From Actinomycetes bacterium (GTDB lineage: Bacteria > Actinomycetota > Acidimicrobiia > Acidimicrobiales > RAAP-2), in assembly GCA_021801235.1 (NCBI GenBank), contig JAJYYG010000138.1, forward strand, positions 24,899-88,898: DNA of 64,000 bases, given 5' to 3'. The notes beneath the pieces were generated by a model, which saw only the letters and a program-made list of their open reading frames with translations, was not told the DNA's origin and ran no database searches. Both the position numbers and the translations under genes were made by a program. Numbering within the stretch: position 1 is the stretch's first letter; each line of letters starts with the position of its first letter. This document shows positions 47,297-57,665 of the stretch, one piece after another.

Positions 47297-49591
47297 TCAT
47301 GCGGCGGAGCCGAAGAACGCCATGCCCTCGCCCGGCGGGCTGAAAGTGAACACCCCGCCGTCGGAGGCCACCATCCAGTACCCGTCGTACGAGTTGTTGT
47401 TCATCCCTCCGACCACCGGCTTGTTGAGGGTGAGGTTGCCGGTCGACCCGTAGAACGGGGCGTTGTAGGAGAACACCCCGCCGTCGGAGGCGATCAGGCG
47501 GTACCCGCTGCCGTCGGAGACGGGGGCGATGCCGACCACCGGCTTGTTGAGGGTCAGGTTGCCGGTCGACCCGTAGAACGGGGCGTTGTAGGAGAACACC
47601 CCACCGTCGGCGGCGACCAGCCAGTACCCGCCGGTGGATCGGTCGAGACCCATGCCGACCACCGGCTTGTTGAGGGTGAGGTTCCCGGTCGATCCCTGGA
47701 AGCGGGCACTCCCGTAGGAGAACACCCCGCCGTCGGAGGCCACCAGCCAGTAGCCGTTGCCGTTGAGGGTCGACGTCATCCCGACCACCGGCCGGTTCAG
47801 CTTGAGCCCGCCGGCCGACCCCTCGAAGGGAGCGTTGAAGGCGAACACGCCGCCGTCGGAGGCGACCAGCCAGTACCCGCCGGTCGTCTTGTCGGTGGCG
47901 ATCCCCACGATGGGTGCGTTCAGCGGCACCCCGGTGAGGGACCCGTAGCATGTGGCGGCTCCGAACACGGAGACGTCACCCTTGGCGTCGGTCAGCACGT
48001 AGCCGGTCCCGTCACCGAGGGCGGCACCGCCGACCACCGATCCGGAGGGCAGGTGCGTCATGCAGTCGCTCTGCACCGGGCCCGGCGAGGCCGGACCTGC
48101 TCCCGGGAGGGTCTGGAACCACAGGTAGGCGTTGGTCGGCACCTCGCCGCCGATGCCGCTGCCGGCCACGCCCTCGAGGGACTTGACCGCGCTGTAGCTC
48201 TTGAGGTTCTCCACCGAGGCCAGCCCCTGGGGCGTGGTCACCGGGATCACGATCACGTTCCACCACTCCGGCTGGTCACCGTTGCGGGTGGTGAGCAGGT
48301 GGTCGTGGCTGGGCAGCGGCACGTTGGTCAGGGCCGACGCCGGCGCGCCGAGCGCCGAGGCGAGCCTCGACAGGTCGATGGTGGCAGGATGGTCGATGCA
48401 GGTTACCACGGTGGGGCACTGGGTGTACGGCACGGCCGGCGAGCTGTAGATCGGCACCGGGATGTAGAGCGGGTCGATCTGGCTGTTGGTGGTCGTGGTC
48501 GACGGCGGCGTCGGGTCGGAGACTCCCGGCGGCACCGTGGTCGGAGGGGCCCCCGCCTCGCAGCCGGTCGAGGCGCCCGACGTCACATGGGTGTCGCAGA
48601 AGAACGGCTCGGTGTAGAGCGCGTCGACGTTCTGCCCGTCGACCCAGTCGTGGCTGATGCCGATGTTCTGGCAGTTCGGGGCGGTGGCCGAGCAGTCGTT
48701 CTTCAGGTTGTCGAACGTGGTACCGGGCTCCACCTGGGAGGCGGGAGGCGCGGCGGCCGGCGCGGCGACCGGCGGCCCCGGCGGAGCGGTGGCGGCCAGG
48801 TTGGCTGCCTGCGCTGCCGGCACGGTACCGGGGAGCACCTGGAAGAACAGGTAGGCGTTGGTCGGCACCTCGGCCACCGTGCCGGCCTGCTCGGCGGCGG
48901 CGATGGCGCTCACGCTGGTGAGCGTGGCGAAGGTCGACGGGCTGGTGGTGGCCACGACCTCGACGTTCCACCACTCCGGTAGCCCGCCGTTCCGGGTTCC
49001 CACCACGTGGTCGTGGGCAGGGATGGGGACGTTGCGCAGGCTGGCCGGCGCCGGGTTCCCCGGCAGCGCTCCGGCGATCCTCGACAGGTCGATGGTCGGC
49101 GGGTGGTCGATGCAGGTGGCGGTGGCCACGCACTGGGTCGGCGGCGGGTTGGAGAACAGGGGCACCGGGATGTAGAGGGTGTCCCCGTGGGTGGTGTTGC
49201 CCAGGGAGGTGCCGTCGGCGGAGACCCCGGTCGGGTCGGCGGACGAAGGCGGCGCCCCGGCCTCGCAACCGGTGGTGGCATACGACTGGACCGCGGGATC
49301 GCAGTAGTAGTTCTCGCTGTAGAGCAGGTCGACGTTGGTCCCGTTGTAGTACCCGTAGGACTCACCGAGCTGCCCGCAGCTCGGCGCGTCGTTGCCGCAG
49401 TTGTACTGGAGCGGGTCGATGGTCGTCCCGTTGTTTCCGTTGGGGGCCGGGTCCTGGACGGCGTGGGCGTGCACGACGGTGGCGGCCTGCGCAGGTGCGG
49501 AACCCGCACCTCCGAAGGCCAACAGCGACATCGAGCACAGCGCAACCGCGACCGCTCCCGTGCGGAAGCGTCGAAGCGTGTGGGTGGGCAT
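47297..49591 (-). CDS. secreted protein with two tandem Cys-rich domains and SDGG repeats
   Basis: The 764-residue protein has a signal peptide ending near APAQAA. Two ~220-residue modules share the order: C-N-x-C pair, V-D-x-L-Y, a CDxxV...GCEAGAPP block, LYIPVP, CIDHPxTIDLSR, NVP-P-HDH, TRNGxxPEWWNV and EVPTNAYLxFQxLPG. The third part has five or six ~37-residue GYWLVASDGGVF repeats like those in the protein at 6139. Cysteines in the modules suggest disulfides. Function is unknown; HDH and the paired Asp/His residues hint at metal binding, but this is speculation. ATG 49591 leads directly to the signal peptide with AAAGG upstream. Confidence 0.8.
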   Translation of the reverse strand: MPTHTLRRFRTGAVAVALCSMSLLAFGGAGSAPAQAATVVHAHAVQDPAPNGNNGTTIDPLQYNCGNDAPSCGQLGESYGYYNGTNVDLLYSENYYCDPAVQSYATTGCEAGAPPSSADPTGVSADGTSLGNTTHGDTLYIPVPLFSNPPPTQCVATATCIDHPPTIDLSRIAGALPGNPAPASLRNVPIPAHDHVVGTRNGGLPEWWNVEVVATTSPSTFATLTSVSAIAAAEQAGTVAEVPTNAYLFFQVLPGTVPAAQAANLAATAPPGPPVAAPAAAPPASQVEPGTTFDNLKNDCSATAPNCQNIGISHDWVDGQNVDALYTEPFFCDTHVTSGASTGCEAGAPPTTVPPGVSDPTPPSTTTTNSQIDPLYIPVPIYSSPAVPYTQCPTVVTCIDHPATIDLSRLASALGAPASALTNVPLPSHDHLLTTRNGDQPEWWNVIVIPVTTPQGLASVENLKSYSAVKSLEGVAGSGIGGEVPTNAYLWFQTLPGAGPASPGPVQSDCMTHLPSGSVVGGAALGDGTGYVLTDAKGDVSVFGAATCYGSLTGVPLNAPIVGIATDKTTGGYWLVASDGGVFAFNAPFEGSAGGLKLNRPVVGMTSTLNGNGYWLVASDGGVFSYGSARFQGSTGNLTLNKPVVGMGLDRSTGGYWLVAADGGVFSYNAPFYGSTGNLTLNKPVVGIAPVSDGSGYRLIASDGGVFSYNAPFYGSTGNLTLNKPVVGGMNNNSYDGYWMVASDGGVFTFSPPGEGMAFFGSAA

Positions 49592-49616
49592 CAGGGGTTG
49601 CTGCCTTTCTGGTCTG

Positions 49617-49654
49617 GGCACGGACTGCGGACCGTTCCGCGGGTCGCCCGTGCC
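49617..49654 (-). promoter_or_regulatory. branched hairpin in the leader of the secreted protein gene
   Basis: GGCACGG and CCGTGCC pair over 7 bp around an inner GCGG/CCGC stem, about 25 nt before the start. The 200-bp gap 49592-49791 holds no gene. No riboswitch class was recognised. Confidence 0.3.
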
Positions 49655-49791
49655 GGTCGTCTACCGAGCAGCCCGCGCCCAACACGGTGTTCCCACCGCG
49701 GCGTCCACCGGCCACGGGCGTTCTTCGGAGCAACGGGGCAGCCGGATGTCCGGATCGCGGAGCCGTCGTCGCCCGGCGGGGGGGACGGCGC

Positions 49792-50091
49792 TCAGCCCTG
49801 CGGCCCGCGGTCCCGCGATCCGGGCGCCGCGGCCCGGAGCGCGGCGACCCGGGGGACGAGCACAGACGGGTCGCCTCCGACCTCGACCTGCTTGATCCTG
49901 CTGGTGTGACCCGAGACCAGCCTGACGGCACCCCTGCGCACGCCCAAGGCTCCGGCCAGGACGGCCAGCGCCTCGTCGGTCGCCGCACCGTGCTCCGGCG
50001 CCGCCCGCACCCGCACGACGAGCGCACCGGCACGGTCCCCGCCGACGGCGCTCCGCCCGGAGCGGGGTCGGACCCACAGCGTGATCCGCAT
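49792..50091 (-). CDS. DUF167 (YggU-like) family protein
   Basis: This protein of about 99 residues has the family core: MRITLWVRPRSGRSAVGG, LVVRVRAAPEHGAATDEAL and a second half VSGHTSRIKQVEVGG. DUF167 proteins are small alpha/beta proteins of unknown role. ATG 50091 or GTG 50097 could be the start. Confidence 0.85.
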   Translation of the reverse strand: MRITLWVRPRSGRSAVGGDRAGALVVRVRAAPEHGAATDEALAVLAGALGVRRGAVRLVSGHTSRIKQVEVGGDPSVLVPRVAALRAAAPGSRDRGPQG

Positions 50092-50180
50092 GCACACAGT
50101 GTCCCGCGACCCCGGGGCGGTCTGTCGGGCACCGGGTGGTCCGTCGGCCGACGCGGGGCGGTTGCTAGCGTCATCACCCT

Positions 50181-50966
50181 ATGCAGCTGGCACTGGTCCT
50201 GATCGAGGTCGTGGCCGGTTCGTTGTTGGTGGGGGCGGTGCTGACGACCGGCGTCCGGCGGTTGTTCCGGGGGCGCACCCACCTGCTGACCAACGAGGGA
50301 GGGTCACCCGCGCTCCGGGCGATCACCGCGACCTATGCGCTGCTCTTGGCGTTCGTGCTGGCCACGTCGTTGCAGTCGTTCCAGAGCGCCCGGAACCAGG
50401 TGGTCTCCGAGGCCGACACCGTCGTCTCGCTGGGCAACCTCGCCCACCTCCTTCCCCCACCCGCCGACCAGCGGGTGCAACGGGCCCTGGCCTGTTACGC
50501 CGACACCGTGGTCACCAGCGAGTTCCCGGCCATGCGCGCCGGAACCCTCCCTCCGGACGACGACAAGGCGCTCGAGCAGCTCTACAGCGCCCTGCCGGAG
50601 CCCGGGCAGGCGTCGACGGCGGGCACCGGCATCGCCGACGCCACGTTGCAGCAGCTCTCGAGCCTGACCAACGCGCGCGACGCACGGATCAGGGCGGCCC
50701 GGTCCCAGCTCCCCTGGCTGCTGTGGGTCGTGGTCATCGGCGGTGCGGTCGTCGCCCTCCTCGGGGTGACCGCGGTCACCTTCGTCGAACGGCCGTGGGC
50801 GCAGTTCTGGCTGTTGAGCGGGGCGACCGCCATCATCCTGGCGGCCATCCTGCTCATCGCCTCGCTCGGCGCACCGTTCGCCGGCGTGGGGGTCCGGATC
50901 GACGCCGCGCCGATGCAGTCGGCGCTCAAGGCCGTGTCGGTGGGTGTTCCCCCGCCCTACTGCTGA
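50181..50966 (+). CDS. DUF4239-family membrane protein
   Basis: The 261-residue protein has an N-terminal helix, a second helix ATYALLLAFVLATSLQSF (residues ~52-69), a long soluble helical loop with VVSEADTVVSLGNLAHLLPP, and two C-terminal helices near residues 182-240. This is the DUF4239 (bestrophin-like) layout. Function is unknown. TAGCGT (50166-50171) ends 9 nt before ATG, consistent with a leaderless message. Confidence 0.82.
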   Translation: MQLALVLIEVVAGSLLVGAVLTTGVRRLFRGRTHLLTNEGGSPALRAITATYALLLAFVLATSLQSFQSARNQVVSEADTVVSLGNLAHLLPPPADQRVQRALACYADTVVTSEFPAMRAGTLPPDDDKALEQLYSALPEPGQASTAGTGIADATLQQLSSLTNARDARIRAARSQLPWLLWVVVIGGAVVALLGVTAVTFVERPWAQFWLLSGATAIILAAILLIASLGAPFAGVGVRIDAAPMQSALKAVSVGVPPPYC

Positions 50967-51021
50967 GCCCGGGCGGGATCCCCGTTCCCGGGCGTTCGCC
51001 GGCCCGGGTGCCGCCGGCCGG

Positions 51022-52800
<1,779 letters not shown>

Positions 52801-52957
52801 TTAGAGTCCCGCCACTCGTGCGTGGTGCGCCGCCGGTAGAACTCTGGTTCTTCCGGCGCGCCCCGGAATATGTCCCGATCCCGCGGTCGATCGTGGTGTT
52901 GCCGCCGGTGCCCGCATCGGGTCGGTGGCCGGCCCTGGCGGTACCATCGTCACGACG

Positions 52958-53770
52958 ATGGACGTGCAGAACCGCCAACCGCGACCGGCCCGGCCGCACC
53001 TGAGCGAGGCCGACCGGCGCCGGCGGCGCCGGCAGTTCCGGCGGCGGCGTGCGGTGGCGGCTCTGGTCGGGATGGTCGTCGTGGCCCTGGCGGTGACCGC
53101 GCTGTCGACGGGAGGAGCAGGCAGCGGGGCGGTGGACCGTTCGCGTTCGGCACCGTCCACCACCGTGGCGCCGAGCACCACCTCCACCACCGTGCCGACG
53201 AGCACCACCACCGTGCCACCGAGCACCACCACGACCACCGGCCCCGGCTCGCTTCCCCAGACCGGTGCGTTCCCGACGACCACCAGCGCCTCGTTCACGG
53301 CCGTCACGGCAGCGCTCTGGAACGGGATCGTCACCGACAACGTCCAGGCGGCGATGCCGGCGTTCTTCCCCGAGGCCGCCTACGTCCAGGTCAAGGCCAT
53401 CCCCGATCCCCAGGCGGACTTCACCGACCGCCTGGTGGCGCAGTTCGGGCTCGACATCGCCGCCGCCCACGCGCTGCTGGGGCCCACACCCTCCGCCGCC
53501 CGGCTCGTCGGGGTCGAGGCGGACGCCTCGTTCGCCCACTGGGTGCCGCCCGGCGTCTGCTCGAACGGCGTCGGCTACTTCGAGCTCCCCAACACGAGGA
53601 TGGTCTACTCGCTCGACGGACAGACCGCCTCCTTCGGGATCGCGTCGATGATCTCGTGGAGAGGCGAGTGGTACGTGGTGCACCTGGGGGCCGTGCTGCA
53701 GGGGGGGACCGGGGTGGTCGACGACCCCCAGTCCGGCCCCGGCGTGCCGCAGTACTCGTCGACCTGTTGA
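52958..53770 (+). CDS. membrane-anchored extracytoplasmic protein of unknown function
   Basis: The 270-residue protein has a basic cytoplasmic N-terminus, one membrane helix AVAALVGMVVVALAVTAL (residues ~33-50), a Thr/Ser/Pro-rich linker, and a ~170-residue extracytoplasmic domain with FTAVTAALWNGIVTDNVQAA, AFFPEAAYVQVKAI, SFAHWVPPGVCSNGVGYFEL and MISWRGEWYVVHLGAVLQ. The two late cysteines may pair. I do not recognise the domain. TACCAT (52942-52947) ends 10 nt before the ATG. Confidence 0.72.
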   Translation: MDVQNRQPRPARPHLSEADRRRRRRQFRRRRAVAALVGMVVVALAVTALSTGGAGSGAVDRSRSAPSTTVAPSTTSTTVPTSTTTVPPSTTTTTGPGSLPQTGAFPTTTSASFTAVTAALWNGIVTDNVQAAMPAFFPEAAYVQVKAIPDPQADFTDRLVAQFGLDIAAAHALLGPTPSAARLVGVEADASFAHWVPPGVCSNGVGYFELPNTRMVYSLDGQTASFGIASMISWRGEWYVVHLGAVLQGGTGVVDDPQSGPGVPQYSSTC

Positions 53771-53810
53771 GCGTCCTCCGGAGCGCCTGGCGCCCGATCG
53801 CCCGGGGGCC

Positions 53811-54866
53811 CTACCCCTTCGTGGCCGGTGCGGGCCCGCCGGCCAGAACCGTCACGAAGTCACGGGTCCACCCCGACTGGTACTGGTCGGCCGGCCGGTT
53901 CTGCCCGGGGACCCCGGCGGACAGCGGCCCGCCGGGCACCGCGGCGAACGCCAGCTGCACCCACTCGGGATTGATGTCGAGCTGCATGGCGTCGACGACG
54001 CCGCAGTCGATCAAGGCGTTGGCCAGGTCGGACGGGACCGCCTGCATCGACGCGGCATAGAGGAGGTCGCCGGCGGCGTCCTCTCCGAGGGCGCTCCGTG
54101 CCACCACGCTCCCACCGCCGAGCGTCGCTCCCCAGGCCGCGATGTCGGCGATCTGCGGGCTCGCCACCCCGCCGACCACCAGCGGGGCCAGGTTCTGGCG
54201 GACGCTGGCCACCGGCTCGCCGGCGAGAGGGAGGCCCTGTCCCCAGACGCCCACGTGTGCCGCGCCGTTGGTGTCGATCACCAGGCTGGCGTCACCGGTG
54301 ACCAGCGGGACCAGCGTGGTGCCGGCCACTTCGAACCCACCGGCGCCAGTCGACGACTCGAACCCACCGTTGAACGCCGCCACGAGGATCGGGGCTTCGG
54401 CGGGCCCGATGGCGGCCCCGTTGTCGGGCCCGATGGCGGCCGTCCCCGTCGGCGGGTCGGTGCTGCCGACGTGCAGGTTGTAGTGGACCTTGCCGGCGCG
54501 GAACCGGTAGACGGTCACCACGTGCCCGTCCGCTTCGGTGAAGGTTTGCTCGTCGACGGCGACGGAACCGCCCGCGGTGCTGACCGGGGTCCACCCGGGC
54601 TGGTCGGTGGTGGTCGTGGTGGCGGGGACGGTGGTGGTGGTCGCCGGAGCGGGACGTCCTGTCGTGGCCGTCGGACCCCCGGCCCCCCTCGAAGACGAGG
54701 TGGTGCGGTGCGCGCCGGTCCCCGCGGCCGAGGGCGAACTCCCGCAGGCGGTGAGGAGCGCTGCCGCCAGCAGCGCCGATGCGAGCATCGCAGCGGAGAC
54801 CCTGGAGGTGCGCGGTCGACCGGTGTCCCGTCGTCGCCGGTGGGAGGGTCGGGAGCCGGGTTCCAT
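53811..54866 (-). CDS. phosphodiester glycosidase (NAGPA-like) lipoprotein
   Basis: The 351-residue protein has a lipoprotein signal with LLTAC near residue 41, a Thr-rich linker, and a domain like the phosphodiester glycosidase (NAGPA) family: VAAFNGGFESSTG, LVPLVTGDASLVIDTNG, RQNLAPLVVGG and a late DAMQLDINPEW motif. Family members split N-acetylglucosamine from phosphodiesters or act on teichoic-type polymers. Its true substrate is unknown. It lies back to back with the membrane-anchored unknown (convergent). Confidence 0.75.
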   Translation of the reverse strand: MEPGSRPSHRRRRDTGRPRTSRVSAAMLASALLAAALLTACGSSPSAAGTGAHRTTSSSRGAGGPTATTGRPAPATTTTVPATTTTTDQPGWTPVSTAGGSVAVDEQTFTEADGHVVTVYRFRAGKVHYNLHVGSTDPPTGTAAIGPDNGAAIGPAEAPILVAAFNGGFESSTGAGGFEVAGTTLVPLVTGDASLVIDTNGAAHVGVWGQGLPLAGEPVASVRQNLAPLVVGGVASPQIADIAAWGATLGGGSVVARSALGEDAAGDLLYAASMQAVPSDLANALIDCGVVDAMQLDINPEWVQLAFAAVPGGPLSAGVPGQNRPADQYQSGWTRDFVTVLAGGPAPATKG

Positions 54867-54909
54867 GGCCGGCGAGCTTAGGGGAGGGACCGGAGCCGGC
54901 CGGGGCGGC

Positions 54910-55959
54910 CTATGGACGGCGCGAGGCGGCCGGGCGCCGCCCGGACCGCCGGCCGCCCGGAGGCGGACGGTCCCCGGCGCCCACCGCCCGGGACATCGGG
55001 CTCTCGAGGTCGCGGGCCATCCGGCGGAGCAGCGAGCGGACGACCACCTGGGTCAGGTGGGCGGTCGTCTGGTCGTCGGGGCCTGCTTCTCCGGATCGCT
55101 CCGGCGGGCGGAGGCGCCCGCTCAGCTTGACCTCGGTCCGTTGCGGGTCGACGGGGGTCGCCCGGAGCACCACGTCGGCGTGCGACGTGGTGCCGCCGGG
55201 TCCGACCCCCTCCCACGAGAGCGTGTAGGCCACCGTTCCCCTGGCGTCCCCGTCCGATGCGTCGTCACCCGTGGCGCCATCCGACCCGGGGGCCGACGCC
55301 ACCCGGGTGATGCAGGTGGCCTGCACCTGCACGGGGGACCACGGGGGGCCTCCCGCGTCCAGGCCGGCCCGCAGCGCGTCGGCCTCCTGGTAGGCCTCCT
55401 CGATCGAACGCCCCATGCGGTCCTCGTGCTGCAGGCAGTCGGCAATGGACTCGATCGCCGCCTCGACGTAGACCCAGTCCTCCACCGGGACGCTCGAGCG
55501 CCCGTGACGGTGGGAGTCCGGCACGGGCCCGGCCCGGCCAAGCTCGATGTCGATGTCGCGGTTGGCCAGGTCGGCGAGGCTGGTCTCCCCGAGGACGCCC
55601 CGCAGGGCATCGGTCGCCGCCCGCCAGGTCTCGTGCAGCGGGCAGACGTCGTCCCACCGGCACGGTCCGTCGCCGAGTGCGCACCGCTCCGCCCGTAGGG
55701 GGCCCTCACCGGCCTCCACCACTTCCACCAGCGGGATCTCCTCGGGGGGTCGGGACAGGCGGTACCCGCCGTCCTTGCCCGCCTTGGACGTGGCCAGACC
55801 CGCCTTCACCAGGTCGGCCAGGATCTGCGAGGCGAAGGTCTGGGGCACGCCCATCTCGGCGACGACCTCGCGGATCTTGCGCGGCTCCCCGCCCGGCCAG
55901 GCCCGGGCCAGGGCCAACGCCGACCGGACCACGTAGTCGCCCCGCTTCGACAATGTCAT
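54910..55959 (-). CDS. Rrf2-family Fe-S regulator with long C-terminal extension
   Basis: The first ~140 residues are a typical Rrf2 regulator: MTLSKRGDYVVRSALAL, an HTH with REVVAEMGVPQTFASQILADLVKAGL, wing GGYRLSRPPEEI, then cysteines C93, C100, C106 and H109. Asp8 and the three cysteines nearly coincide with the [4Fe-4S] ligands of Streptomyces NsrR (D8, C93, C99, C105). The protein is 349 residues, about 200 longer than normal; the extra part includes VYVEAAIESIADCLQHEDRM and a C-terminal beta-rich section with TEVKLSGRLRPPERSG that I cannot place, possibly SRPBCC-like. It is divergent from the redox genes it probably controls. Confidence 0.82.
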   Translation of the reverse strand: MTLSKRGDYVVRSALALARAWPGGEPRKIREVVAEMGVPQTFASQILADLVKAGLATSKAGKDGGYRLSRPPEEIPLVEVVEAGEGPLRAERCALGDGPCRWDDVCPLHETWRAATDALRGVLGETSLADLANRDIDIELGRAGPVPDSHRHGRSSVPVEDWVYVEAAIESIADCLQHEDRMGRSIEEAYQEADALRAGLDAGGPPWSPVQVQATCITRVASAPGSDGATGDDASDGDARGTVAYTLSWEGVGPGGTTSHADVVLRATPVDPQRTEVKLSGRLRPPERSGEAGPDDQTTAHLTQVVVRSLLRRMARDLESPMSRAVGAGDRPPPGGRRSGRRPAASRRP

Positions 55960-55960
55960 G

Positions 55961-56042
55961 TTCACAACACAAAGTATATCCGAGGACTTGACGTTGTGAA
56001 GAGAAACTTTTACTATCTTAGTAAACGTGTAGTGAGTCACTA
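55961..56042. promoter_or_regulatory. AT-rich divergent promoter with three palindromic operators
   Basis: TTCACAAC (55961-55968) and GTTGTGAA (55993-56000) form an 8-bp inverted repeat. TTTACTA-TCT-TAGTAAA (56009-56025) and TAGTGA-G-TCACTA (56030-56042) are further perfect palindromes. Rightward promoter: TTGACG (55988-55993), 17 bp, TACTAT (56011-56016). Leftward promoter: TTCACA, 16 bp, TATACT (55978-55973). The first palindrome overlaps the leftward -35 and lies inside the rightward spacer; the second covers the rightward -10. This is the clearest sigma-70-like promoter pair in the window. Confidence 0.78.
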
Positions 56043-56070
56043 TGAGCGAGAGCCGCAGGAGGAGACGAGC

Positions 56071-57651
56071 ATGACGATCCTGGCGCCACCCGAAGGACCA
56101 CCGGCCGCCGACGAGCCCCCGGGCCTTCCCGACCCGGTCCCCGTCGCCGTCCACTTCCGCCCGCCCCGGCGCGACGGGATGGAGGAGCGCTTCTCGGCCA
56201 CCGATCCGGATCGGAGCTGGGACCTGGCCCGGCATCCCCGGGTGGCCCGGCTGCTCCGGGACCGGAAGCTGCAGTTCCTCCTGATCCTCCCGAACCAGCT
56301 GATCTTCTGGCTGGTCATCATGCTCGGGCTCCTGGGGACGGTCGTCCCCGGACTGAACTTCGGGACGGCGATCACCTGGTACATCTGGTTCTGCCTGGTG
56401 TTCGTGATGATGGCCGTGGTCGGGCGGGCCTGGTGCGCCATGTGCCCCTTCGGTGGCTTCGCCGAGTGGATCCAGCGCCGGACCTTCTGGCAGCGGACCC
56501 AGAAGACCCTCGGCCTGGGCCGCAAGTTCCCCGAGCCGCTCGCCCGCTACGGCCTGATCCTCTCGGTCGGCTCGTTCATCCTCCTCACCTGGATCGAGGA
56601 GTTCTTCAACATCGCGGGACCGGGGAACCCGGCGGCCACCAGCCTGATGGTCCTCGGCATCGTCTCGTCCGCGCTGATCTTCTTCCTGGTCTTCGAGCGC
56701 CGCACCTTCTGCCGGTACGTGTGCCCCCTCTCCGGCCTGATCGGCTCGGTCGGGGCGATGGGGACCGGCGCCGGGTTCCGGACGCGCGACCGCGAGGTGT
56801 GCGTCGACTGCCAGACCAAGGACTGCATGCGGGGCGGTGACGACGGGTTCGGGTGCCCTTGGTACACCTGGCCCGGCAGCGCGGACTCCAACCTGACCTG
56901 CGGGCTGTGCACCGAGTGCTACAAGGCCTGCCCCTCGGACAACATCGGGCTCTTCGTGCAGCCGCCGCTCACCTCGGTGGTGGCACCGACCCGCCGCCGG
57001 GCGGACGTCGCCTGGGCGGTGGCGCTCCTGTGGGGGCTGGTGCTCTTCCAGCAGGTCAACGCCACCAACGTCTACGCCAGCGTGGACGGTTGGCTGACCG
57101 GCATCACCCACATCCGCTACCCCAACCCGATCGACTACCTCGGGCTCATCGGGCTGTTCGCCCTGGCGTTCGCCGGGATCGGCTGGGTCCTGTCCCAGGC
57201 GTTCGGCCGGTCGGACCTCCCGCCGTCCTCCCCGGCGGCCAGCCGGTCGTTCGTGGACCGCACCAGCCGCTTCCGGTCGTTCTTCGTGCCGCTCGCCTAC
57301 GGGGTCATCCCGGTGGTGGGTGCCGACTACTTCGCCCGCCAGCTCCCGAAGTTCTTCAAGCACGCCTCCCGGATCGTGCCGTCGGTCGGTGCGTGGTTCG
57401 GGCACGGGTCCGTCCACTCCACCCTCTACAACACCCGGATGCTGTCCAACCCCGAGATCGTGGCCGTGCAGATCGCGGTGATCGGGCTCGGCACCGTGGC
57501 GGCGCTGTGGGCCACCTGGAAGATCGCCGGTCGGGACCTGGTCCCGGTGGCGTCCCACCCGGTCGGGGCGCGGGTGGCCACGCTCGGTGTGGTCCTCGGC
57601 TTCGGGGTCCTCGCCAGTGTCCTCTACGTGATCATGCACGCGGCGTCGTGA
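56071..57651 (+). CDS. membrane polyferredoxin (NapH/NosR/CcoG-like)
   Basis: The 526-residue integral membrane protein has about six hydrophobic helices and four cysteine clusters: C122xxC125P, C214xxxC218P (helix-linked motifs as in NapH/NosR), a C244xxC247x4C252...C262P group, and the ferredoxin motif C277xxC280xxC283xxxC287P. This can hold two or more [4Fe-4S] clusters passing electrons across or along the membrane. Its soluble partner is probably the downstream oxidoreductase. ATG 56071 follows a strong AGGAGGAGACG ribosome site. The C-terminal 220 residues contain more helices than NapH. Confidence 0.82.
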   Translation: MTILAPPEGPPAADEPPGLPDPVPVAVHFRPPRRDGMEERFSATDPDRSWDLARHPRVARLLRDRKLQFLLILPNQLIFWLVIMLGLLGTVVPGLNFGTAITWYIWFCLVFVMMAVVGRAWCAMCPFGGFAEWIQRRTFWQRTQKTLGLGRKFPEPLARYGLILSVGSFILLTWIEEFFNIAGPGNPAATSLMVLGIVSSALIFFLVFERRTFCRYVCPLSGLIGSVGAMGTGAGFRTRDREVCVDCQTKDCMRGGDDGFGCPWYTWPGSADSNLTCGLCTECYKACPSDNIGLFVQPPLTSVVAPTRRRADVAWAVALLWGLVLFQQVNATNVYASVDGWLTGITHIRYPNPIDYLGLIGLFALAFAGIGWVLSQAFGRSDLPPSSPAASRSFVDRTSRFRSFFVPLAYGVIPVVGADYFARQLPKFFKHASRIVPSVGAWFGHGSVHSTLYNTRMLSNPEIVAVQIAVIGLGTVAALWATWKIAGRDLVPVASHPVGARVATLGVVLGFGVLASVLYVIMHAAS

Positions 57652-57665
57652 GCCAGAAGGAGCCA

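Noticed and set aside
49592-49791. Cyclic-di-AMP or cobalamin riboswitch before the secreted protein
   Set aside because: A branched hairpin is present, but I could not find the conserved core of either class.
52818-53003. Small leaderless protein starting at GTG 52818 after TAGAGT
   Set aside because: The translation is Arg/Pro-rich and overlaps the start of the well-supported gene at 52958; the hexamer spacing alone is not enough.
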